Below, one piece after another: positions 24,847 through 36,522 of a stretch of 64,000 nucleotides of DNA (within the stretch, counting starts at the first letter, position 1; the number at the start of each line of letters is the position of its first letter). Under the pieces are notes generated by a model. That model was not told where the DNA came from. It made no database searches and was given only the letters and a program-made list of their open reading frames with translations. The position numbers were made by a program, and so were the translations under genes. The stretch is from Channa striata (taxonomy: Eukaryota; Chordata; Actinopteri; Anabantiformes; Channidae): contig CM065184.1 in NCBI GenBank assembly GCA_033026295.1, positions 14,325,501-14,389,500 on the forward strand. The letters are read 5' to 3'.

Positions 24847-27800
24847 CCACATACTGTCTGTGGTTTTCCAGAAGGTTCACAGCACTTCTAATCTTTCAAC
24901 AGGAAGAGGAGGAGCTGTGGAAGGACAGGGATCTAGCCAACACACCAGTGAGCACACACACTGTGAAACGGAGTTAGAAATAATCCCACACTGCTACTGA
25001 CAGATAAGGAGGAGAAGGTGGTTCATGATGGGTTTACATACATACAGCTTTTAAACTTTGACTGCAGGAGTCTTAATCGGCGTGTCTTTAGTTTGAGCAT
25101 CTAGTAGCTGCAGCCTGAAGAAAGTGAACGCATTTTCCAGTCAACACTGAAGGAGGGGGATTTGCAAAAACAAACTAGTGGTCAGTCAGAGAAGCACGCA
25201 CATAGGTGGTGTTTTTGTATTCCATCCAATCCCGATGTACATCTTAAATGTTGCAAGCTGTGTCCTGGTTATGCGCTTTTTTACAACGGGTTATACATTG
25301 TGCAATTGATTGAAGTTATTTAGTTTTTCATTATTAAAAGGACAAATACATGTCCAGTTATTCTACATATACATAACTGTAGTACATGTTTGCACATGTG
25401 TCTTGTAGTTGAAGGGTTGGAGAAATCAACGTCACTGGCCAGCTGTGACATGGGGGTGGACTACGCCACCAGCACCCAGAATACCCCTGGATCACGGCAG
25501 CAGCGAGGCAAGCTGTCATCACTAGGAAAACTCTTCAAACCCTGGAAGTGGAGGAAGAAGAAAACCAGCGACAAGTTCCAGGATCTTTCCAAAGGTGGGA
25601 CGTCCTGTGTGCTCATACGTGCTGTATTTTGTATGAAGACGTTTATGTGTGGATGTGATTTGTTCTCCCAATCAAGTGTCTGTACAACATCACACTTTGC
25701 ATTTTGGGATTTGCGCTGAACATTTAGTGTGAACAACAGCAGCGCTGCTCCCAGAAGAGCTTTAAAAGGAGACGAGAGACCGGTTTGTTTGTAACTCTCA
25801 CTGATTGATTCCTGAAATGTTGGCAAGGAAATAAAAGGCACAGAAACAAATAGAAAAATTAGAGAATCATTTTCTTCACCGTAGCCTAGATGTATCTGGT
25901 CTTCATTTGTGTGTACGGTTCATACCTCGATGTCTTTCTAGCTGGTTTTTGGTTCCTGTCTAGGTGTGAATATATTTATAAGAATCATTGTGATACATTT
26001 GTTCAGTTAGTAGTGTAGCAGTATTTTTTGGATGAGGTAAGTGCCAGCTGATGGGCACGATGATGTTGTATAGAACAATATGAAGCAGTAAATTTGAAAT
26101 CATAAAGTGTTTTTTCACTTTAATTAACTATCCAGGCAGTTGCAGATATTTTTGTTAAATAATCAATTGATTACTGAATTCAGATCACTTCAGCTCAATG
26201 GTAATTAACTGCATGCTCATTAAATCTCGTTGTGATGACTGATTCCTTATGATTCTATTCATAAGGTGTCTCAGAGGAAAAACAGCAGTAAGGCTGCATC
26301 ACAGTGATGAAGTAGTAGCTCGGTTCCTCATCTGTGAGTTGATATGTGGGGCTGTTGCATTTCGTGCAGAGTGGGAAAAGCAGTGACATTTTCACAATAA
26401 TTAGCGGAACGTAGCTGTTACACAACGCATTTGACTTTTTAAATTAATTGGTTTAGCCAAAGAAGATGGGAAAAAAAAGTCATCTTGACTTTCTTCATTT
26501 TTCAGTTCTGGAGAGAAAAATCTCCACCAGACAAACGAGGGAAGAGCTCATCAGGAAAGGAGTTCTCATCCCTGACCAAGGTTTGTTTGGTCATTCACTC
26601 ACACATTTCCTCATTCATTTATTCTCTCTTGTATGATATATTAATATCATCATTTTAGAAATAAAAATAGGGACACTATGCAACAAAATCATGCAGTGTC
26701 CAGCATTTAAGATGACCCCGACTGACTAGCAAGTAATTACAGCTCGAAACTCTGCGGTTATTTTTAAACCCGATGTAGATGTTGTCATTTGTGAGATACC
26801 AGCTGCTTCTGTGAACATTTGTTGTAATACTCACAGCAGCTGTTGTAATACTAGCAGCAGCATAACTCATAATAAAAGCCTGAGCTCTGCGACCGATCTG
26901 GATAGAAGAGCATTTACTCACAGTTCACGTTCTCTTTCTCTAGATGAGACAGTGAGCAGTGAAAATCAGAACGGCCACGCAACATCCGGCGTGACGTCAG
27001 AGGAGGTCAAAGTTCACATTGAGTCTCCAGAAGCACCGGTGGAGGTCCAGGCCACGGGGCCTGTCAGCACTGAGGAAAAAACGGGTAAAGTCTGCATCAG
27101 CTTCTGTGTCAAAGCGTGCACGTTCTGTCACAATCATTACTACTTCCTGCACACGTTTGGGACTGTGAAACTGCCACGCTGTGACTTATAACTTTGGTCT
27201 GTTTAGTTTTCTTTATTAGCTGAGCGCTGCTTTACAGCTCTGATAGTTCCTCAGTGGCATGTTCAAAATCTCTGTAAGAATTCACTTCATATTATTATTT
27301 TTAAGTGTGACGATTTTCCTTGTTCCCAGCTGGTCCATTGTCACCTTATAAATTCTGTCACAGTTCTACAGTGTGAAATCGACCACAGAGATATTGATAC
27401 TTGGTACCTTAGTGCAAAAATAAGATAAAGATAATCAGAGGGAATAAAATAAGAAAACATCTTACAAAATGGAAAAGATTTTATGCCTCAAGCGTAAATG
27501 TTATGTTCCAGGTTGGTGATTGTAATGTGTGCAGAGTGCTACAAAGATGATGTTTAATGGTGCTAGTGTTTATTTACAGGCGTGTTTTTCCATGATGTTG
27601 TGACTTCATATTTCACAGAGATGGTAAATTTTTGTAAAAAATACAATTTTCTCTATCACAGAAAAGAGAATAAATGTATAATCCCTAAATGTGAATACTA
27701 ATAAGCGCGTACTAGAAAAGATCTCCTACACAGCTGAGCAGCTACTAAATGCAGCTTCAATAAGACTTCATTCCCTAACGCACACTGTGAAACATGGCGT

Positions 27801-30800
27801 GTTACTCAGGAATGTGAGACTTTTACGGCCGTTTAGCAGTTCCATTTTTATGTGCTAGAACTAAACATTGCAGCTTTTTTAGGTGTCTGTGTCTTTGAAG
27901 TCTTCTCCTCTCAGTTGTGGAATGCATTTGTATCGGCAGCAGTTTTCTGGCCTGACACTGAATCCTCTGTGGGATCTCTGACCGGGTCTAATGTGTTCAA
28001 ATAGATATTCCCATTATATCAGACTGCAGCAGGCTTTCACAGTCTGAGCAGAGCCGTATCTCCATCTCCTAATGCCCCTCTCTCCCTCAGGAGACAGGCC
28101 ACTGTTCTTCTGTCTGATGCTGCTTAAGTGTTGGGCTTTTTTAGTCTCAACCCTGTTAGCATTGAACTCCGAGCCATTTGTTTGTTCATTTGTCAATAAT
28201 CAGAAAAGCAGATGCAACAAACACTGGCAGCGGAGGAGCAGAGCATACACATTTATGATCAAACTAGCGGTTGAGAAGGTCAATCAGTACATTATCATCT
28301 GTCAACACCGCAGAAGAACTCGTCTCATCATCATTGGCTCTGTCCAACTAACTTCTTTTCTTTAAGTATCTCTCGTGCTTCAGTCTGCATGTTCCTTGTG
28401 CATCTGTTTGCAAAGATATGCATCTTTCATCTTGCGTCCAGTCTGTGTTTAACCTGTAAATACCGTACTTTCCCCTCCTGCTCCCCTTGATCTGCTCAGC
28501 GAGGTGTGACACCAAACCTCTCGCCCGGGCAAACCAGGTGCGACCTCGAGACGTTCAAGCTAAAAAACAGCAAAGTGCCACTCAGCCCGCCTCTTCCAAA
28601 CCTGGGGGTGGCACTGCAGCCACAACCAAGCACAGAGACGGCGCCTCAGGGACTAAAAAGACAGCTAAAACCACAGGCAAGGCAGGCTCGTCCGCGCAAG
28701 CTAAAGCTAACCCTCGGAGCACTAACAGCACTAGTCACGGGACTGGTAAGTTCGGTCAGTCGGGGTTGAAGCCAGTTTGGCTGTCGACATTCTTGCCTGC
28801 CTCCCTGCATGGAAAATGTGCTCGTATCTCTGTCTGCTGTCAGTGTGGCCGTCGATACCTGCAAACTGTGACTTCATATACCGTCTCTGCATTTTAAGTG
28901 TTGGTCAAGCTTTTGTCAAGCAGCTACAAAATAGAACTTCCCCATTTCCTGCTGTTGATGTTGTCTGTCTCGTTGGGAGGGATTTTCAATCGAGTGAGTA
29001 GCTGTAGTGTGTAGTGTTTCAGTTATGGTCTCAGTCTGTCTTCCGAGAAAGCAGAAGTAAAGATTTGTCAGACTCTAAAAACACCCCCACAGTACAACTC
29101 TGTGCGTGTGTGTGTGCGTGTGTGAGTGAGTGACAGCAGAGACTGTCATCACGTTTAGGGTTTGACTGATTGCATGAGACCATGACATGGCCACCACCCT
29201 TTACCGTGTGTGTGTATGTGTGTAATGTCTTTCTGTGTTTGCATGGACACTTTTGTTCTCGGTCTACTTTGTGAAGTCATGGTGTCTGGTCCTCACGTCT
29301 TCAAAAGGCCTAAAATGCCGGGTAAGACGATGTCAGAGAGTGTCTTCACAACGACAGAAAGACAAACACACTGTGGGATCTGTACGCACTTGTTTAGCCT
29401 ACAGCACAGAATCCTGCATGTGATGTCTGATCTGAAGGCTTCTGTGTATTTATTGAACAAGTTCCACCAAAAATGTTCCGCTCGTATCTGATTAATATTT
29501 TTAGTTCATTCCTTCCACCAGGCTGTTTTAAGCACACAAAGAACCTTCAGATTATTATTGGACGACTGTAGTCAGTGTTCAGTCCTTATTTTGTATGTTT
29601 CTTTATTTATGTAGGGCCTTTCCGACATCTTAAAGCAACTGAAAGTGCATAAATATTAAATAATGGTGAAACACCATGGCTGCCAGTATGCACGTGAATG
29701 CAAAGCAGACAAATATGTACTTTAGATCAGGGCTGAAACAGTTATTAATGTATTGTTGTAGCATAAGAGCCACAGTCTTTGGATAATTACTCTTATTAGA
29801 AGCACGCTCCTAATGTTCCTTTGTCGTCCAGTTAGCGGATTAGTTGCTCAGCCGCTTTGGACTCGTTAGGAGCTTGTCTGTTGCTTATACTTTAATAACG
29901 CTGCACACACTTTGTGCCCGTGGCTTGTAGCTACAGCTGCTGAGCTGTGCAATCACCCAAGCTGAGACAAAATTACGTTTTTTTCCATATATATCTAAAG
30001 GTGTAGTTTTTTTATATTCATATTTTAAAAGACCCTTAGCGATACAACAGTTGTCTGCAACATCAAGTGTCTAAATGTGTCAGATACTAAAGTAAATACT
30101 AGTACAATACATAGTATTTGAATAGATTGAAACACCTTTACGCCCACAGACAGTTGAGAAGTTATGTTTATGTAACAGCATGTCTTCAGGCTGTGGGAGG
30201 AAACCAGGGCACCTTGGGGAAAAAAGTCCTATTTTCTGAATTTCTCTCCTCACTTTCTCTCGTCTTTGCTTTTCTTTAGCCAAATCCTCCCATCCAAAGA
30301 AGACAGGAGGCGCAACAAAATCTTCCACTCCCGCCACCTCCTCCTCCACCACCCCTCGTTCTCGTGCGTCTAAGGACTCCGGTGCTGCAGCACAATCTGA
30401 CAGGAGAGATGCAAACCCCAACCGGAAATCAGACGCTCCCACCTCTTCTTCAGTGCCTCCGAAGGCCTCCACAGAGACTTCTAGAAAGCCTGGAGACTTA
30501 AAATCCTCGCCTCTTTCCTCAGAGACCAAGTCTGTCTCATCTAAAGCCTCAGGCAATGAGACAGAAGGAGCTAAGGCTGCTTGTCAGTCTGCCTCAGCTG
30601 CAGGGGAGGAGACCCACAAAGGTGTCACTCCTGAACCTGCAGCCCAATCTCCACGTATCAACACGGCTACAGAGGAAACGTCCTTCACAGAAGGAGAGAC
30701 AGACAGCAGCTCGCAGGGGGAGAAGCAGGGAAGTACAAGAGAAGAGGACGAAGAGAAGACGAAAGGAGACACAGAGGCGGCTGCGGAGAACAGCCCAAGG

Positions 30801-33800
30801 TACCTACTCAGGACTGGAGTCTCGTGATTAGGCTGAAATAATAAAGTCATCAAGTACAAATGTATAATTTTAATTAAGTGTGCACAATCGTGCAAAAATG
30901 CAAACACTGGATTTACACAGCTTTACATTCGTGTTTCCTTCAGGTCAACAGAGGGCCAAGCGGAGAAGCCACAGGGCCTCAGCGTGAAAACCGAGAACGC
31001 CGAGGTGACGGTGATCCCTGACAGGCCAAGAGACAGCCAAACTAGTGACTCTGACTCCGATGGGCCAATCCTGTATCGGGATGAGGAGGAAGAAGAGGAG
31101 GAGGACGAGTACACAAATAGTATGGCATTAGATTTGAAACGCATCGCACAATGACGAAAGAAGCATCCAACTCAAGTGTGATGTAGTGATGTTCAGATTG
31201 TGTGGCGTGTTTAAGAGATTATTTAGATTTTTAAGCAATTTGTCAGAGTTTTCCAAGAGTTTTTTAAGCAATTTGTCCATTCCCATAAATATTTGTGTGC
31301 AGTTTGGGCTATGAATCAGCTAGAAAGGTGTTTTGAGTAACAGTCAGGCTTCAGCTGGACATCGACAGCAAAACCAGTGATCGTGACTTGAAGATTGTAT
31401 AAGAAGATAGAAACTCAGCCACAGCCAGTTATCTTGAGTGAGACAAGATGCCGTTAATGTGGCATAATCAGACCGGTTATTTTAGATCTTTAGATTTATT
31501 TTGTACCTGCCGGCCTGTGCTGCTTTCAGCTGTCCTGACCATTAAGTGGAACCAGTATACAAAGTATAAAAAAAACAGTGAATGACATCATTATGAAGTC
31601 ACCTTTATTAAAATCCTAAATAGATAATTTTGCAAAAAAACAGAAGTATGTAGCAAACGCCTAACCCAGGATCCGGTTAACGCTGTACGGTGCAGTGACA
31701 CGGTAACAGGAAATGATTAAAATTACTGTATTTCTATAGTTACAATGATTAACATTCAAAGTTAAGTGTGTTAGCTTTACATTAGAGCCAACAAAACAGG
31801 CTGAGAATGAAATTGCAACCAAACCAAGCTGTATATCACATTACAGCTAACAATTTACATCATTCCTGTTATTATTTCTTACCTGCGGTGGGTGGGAAAC
31901 ATAATTGTGGTCCTGTTGAGAAGCATGAGCGGCTGTGATCGTCCAGAGTGAAGTGCTGACTACAAACGTAGGTGCGACCTCTTTGCACTGAAAAATAGGT
32001 CGTTTGTCTCGCCTCACCCTTTTTTAAAGTTTTGGATCTTTTGGAAACTAAGTCTTTCTGTTTTTTTACCAAACTCGAACAGTTCTGCCATTGTTCCTAT
32101 GTAATAACTTGCGTCGTAAGTTAAACAGTTTCAGCTGTTTTAGGTTTAGGAATGTGGAAGTCTGTTTATCAAGCTCCATCTCTAACTATCATCTGCACAA
32201 CTATGTTTGCAGGCCCTAAAATTAGATTTTTTTTAATTTGGAACATTTCACTTTTTATAATAAGGTAATTAATTTGTTAAAAAGGGAAGAAATTATAGAA
32301 TTTGTTCACATTTGTTGATTAATATTCTTCAAATCAATAATGCCAGTGTGCATTTTCACACTCGTCCCGTGAAGGTGGCTTCCTGTAAAAGTCAGTGTCA
32401 ATTTGACAAGATTTGGGGACTTCTCGATTCAGCGGGTGATGCCGTTAATTTGGGTCTGCTTACATGCTACGTCATTAGCAGTATTTCGTTTTTACTGCTG
32501 CACCAGCGCGAGCACACATGATTGTTTGACCTCCTAATTGTTACCAAATGTTGCTGACATATAATAGGGCTGATTCTTTTTGGGTATTACACTATTAAAG
32601 TGCTGCCAACAAACATGAAATGACTCACCTTTGTAGCTATGTTACACCTACTCTGCTAGATGCCCTGCTGTTGTTTCTGGAGATTTTACGATCTCCCATT
32701 TAATTGCTGCTTCGTTATGATCTGCTGTTGATCTCCGTGCAGATGGTTACGAGACCCTATTAAACTAGCGAGTCGTTTTCCCTGGTGTGTCTCTGTTCCA
32801 GGCTCTCTGGCCAACAAGATCCGCCGACGAGACACACTGAACATCAAGCTGGGGAACCGACCCAGCAAGAAAGAGTTGGAGGAGAAAAACATTTTGCCGC
32901 GGAGCTCTGAGACAGAGAGACACGAGCTACGGCAGCAGATAGGCTCCAAATTAGTCAGGTACACGCACGCACTGCATGCTGTGAAAACGTAGCTAGGTGT
33001 GAATTTTTATGCAAGATTTGGCTCAGCTGTGGGGTAATAACAGAAATTGTTCATTATTTTGTGGCATCACACACACTGTGATGAAGTTGAGTTTGGCCTT
33101 TTCTACCAGATGAGGCAGAAAGCCGCCTGGTGGTTTGGATTAACAACAAAAAAGGTGTAAAATAAAAAAAAAAGAAGACCAAATGTTACTGTGATAATTC
33201 AGCTATTTTTCACTAGAAAGTCGGAGTAGTACTTCAATAATCGTGCACCTGGTTCTTCTAGAAAAATAATTTTAAAAAACTCTGTTTTCAGGCGCCTGAG
33301 CCAAAGACCCACCACAGAGGAACTGGAGCAGAGAAACATTCTCAAACGTAAGTTTCTGTAGTAAACCGTCCCTTTCTATGCTTCATATGATTTCTAGAAA
33401 CTTCAGTAGCAAGTTTCATGTCTCTTTTTTTTTTTTTAGCTATGACATAATGAAGAATTAATAGAAAGGCGCGGCGGTCAGCACTGTCCATCTGTAGCCT
33501 GTTGGTGCCACATACAGATCTTTAAATGTGAACCTGTCTCCATAATCAGATAGATGAGACAGAATTAAGCAAGTTTCTGTCTTTTTGAAACTTGTCCCTC
33601 CCACAATGGATGGAGTCACACTGAGGTCTGCGATTGTTGTAAAAGGCTCTACAGAGATTGATTTAGAATGATCATTCTTTCTTTTAACTTTTCATCACAG
33701 AACAAAACACAATTAACAAAGACTGCACACAGGTTTGGATAAAATATTTGCTCTTACTACCAAGCAGAACTGAAATGATTTTGCTGTTGGGTTTGCTAGC

Positions 33801-36490
33801 TTTCCTTTGGACCAGGTATTTCAGATTTCAACAGCTGCTTTCTCTGCTGAACGCCTGTTAATTCCACGGTAAACTTCCTGTTGTACTATGCAAAGCAAAA
33901 ATGTCAAACGGCTCATAATCAACGCTGCGTCCAGTGGGTACAGTGCAGGAAATAAAATGACCCAAAAAAATCGCCCATTTGCTTCAGTATGACGTAGGTG
34001 GAAAAGAACTTAAAGTAATCCGTTCATTCTTTTGTGGCCACAGTTGTTGAAAAGCAGGAGGACTAAATAAACCACGACTGTTCAGGTGCTACAATGAGCT
34101 TCACCTTCACAGCTGATGGTGGAAAGAAAAGTGTGAAATGTCCCAAAACAAGCGGCAACTTTTTTCAAGTCATGTTAGGATGTGAGTACTGCGCCTTGTA
34201 CCCAGATGGTGTGATGCAACCTCAGAGCGCAGCCTTTCATTTGGAGGTAAAGTCTGATCAAATCTGTTGTGTAAAGTCTAGAGAACAAGTTCAATAACAT
34301 TTGTTGTGACGTTGCATATAGGAGGAAATGGAGAAAGGCGAAAGAGAGTTCTCCACAGTTGGCTATGGGAAAGAGTTGGATGTCTGGTTTCTGTGCTGTG
34401 AGTCACAGACAGCTTGTATTTCAATCTCTGATGGGACCACCAGAGGTCAAGCAGTTAGCCAGTGCTCCAGGCCAGGTCTTCGAGGGGAAATACACAAGGT
34501 TGTTGTGGGAAAATCAAATTAGTAACATAAATTACAATGCAAAAAATAACTAAATGTGTGAAATAGTTCATCAGTGGATCGGTAGCGCGAGTGTGTGGAT
34601 GTGTGAAGACAGTGTTGTGTAGTGCAAAAATAAAGGCTCCAAAAACCAAACATGTGGTGCTGTGGGGGCGGCTGGTCTTAGTGCAACAGGGTGCAGCTGG
34701 CCAGTTTATCCAGGAAGCTCTGAACACCAGCTCTGCCTACCAGGACCTTAAAAAAGACAAAGCTACAGGCATTGTCAGAGCCAGAGGGCCATCCCACGAA
34801 CTGTCCGAAAAAGAAGGCACGTACACCGTGCACGGCAGCAGAACCTGCAGTGCAGATTCAGCTCCGATGATTCATTCTATCACTGAAAAAAAATCAAAGG
34901 TCATAATTTCCCTGTCTGGTTTGCTTTATGTTCACGCCGCGTAGCGACGGGCGCATTTTAAAATGACAAATCAACGGTTAAAAATAGGAATAGAAGTGTT
35001 TTGCAGACACAGTAGGTGTGAAATTACTCTCTTGGTTTGGTTTGTGCAGAAAAGAATGAAGCAGAAGAGCAAGAAGCCAAACAAGAGATTAAGAGGAGAC
35101 TCTCCAGAAAGGTACTGTAAGCACCAACCACACACAGATGCGCACGCACACACTCACAGGAAAAAACAAAAAGAACAGAGGCTATATTTAGCTGCTAATA
35201 TGTTATGCTCCACCTTATGAGTCATGTTAGGAGGCAGAAAAGATGCTTTGTGTGGTAACAGGGGCCATCTAGTGGAGACAGATGGAAACAGTGGAGAAAA
35301 CTTTTTAAAATAATGTGGAGTCAACATAAACAACATTTCAGATTTTAATATGACTCCAAAATAAGAATATAGACATTGTATTTCGATGTGTTGCTTTGTG
35401 TGCGTAGCTGAGTGTGAGGCCTACGGTGGCAGAGCTCGTCGCTCGCAGGATCCTGCGTTTTAACGAGTACGTGGAAGTGACGGATGCCAAGGACTATGAC
35501 CGGCGAGCAGACAAACCCTGGACTCGTCTTACTCCTGCTGACAAGGTAACACAGTTAATGAGCTGTGGCAAAATCTGCATTTCTAGTTTCAATCGTTAAT
35601 GTGATTAATCTCATTGTTCTGTTACTTTTTGGTTTTTCATATTCTCTGCATTTGTGAAATTCAGCTTTTTATTGTGAACATTATGTGGTTCAAGCTCCAC
35701 ACAAGTAGAGCAGAACCCTAGTGCAACGCTGAGGTTGGGCAGTGATGGGGTGCGGCTCTCAGTCAGTGTTCTCATTTAAACCGAAGATGTTGGATGGGGA
35801 TGAAGCCAGAGCTGTGTTCAGGCTTGTGGAGTCATTTCACAACACAATTTATGGCGTGTGATTTGTGCAAAGGAGCAGTGTCATGTCGAAACAGGAAAAA
35901 GGGCTTCTGCAAAGTGTGTTTGTGCAAAAAGAAATTCTCCATCTCATTAAGTGAGGTGATGCATCTGGTGACACGGCAAATCACAAATCCTCATGCATGT
36001 GCCAGAACTGTTTTCTACATACAAATGTTTCCATCAAAGGTCTCCTCAGAGAAGGATTAAGGCCCTGGGAGAGAGCTGGAGGACAGTTTCTATGTCAAGC
36101 CTGCCCTCTGCTGTTGCAACATAAGACTTCAGGGACACAAAACCCCAAATGTCTAGATCCTAACAGAACCCTCACAAATTTAAATTTGCATCACCCGTAT
36201 AGTAACTACAGGTTAACGACTGCGAGACGATGAAGAGAAACAGACTGGATTTTATGTAACGTGAGGCAGCGGGATCATTTTGGCCAGTCGAACGCAAGAC
36301 TCATTTTACACGGAATTGAATGAAACTAATAATCCGTCAGCTGTTTGGATACAGTGATGCTGCAGTGTTGTTCTTATTGTGTTCAAACGCTGCTAATTTA
36401 GTATTTTCCTCAAAAAAACCTTACCTTTAGCTTTTTTCAGATTTCAGATCAGATGTGATTAGCGACACAGCACCTTATTAGTTTAAAGTG

Positions 36491-36522
<32 letters not shown>

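Larger units (their letters stand above)
33348..35049 (+). other. phactr2: phactr2 intron 9 with a coding-like island
   Basis: 1.7 kb. The first half is ordinary intron sequence with a T run near 33427. The second half carries the unexplained coding-like island described at 34094-34944. Confidence 0.6.
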
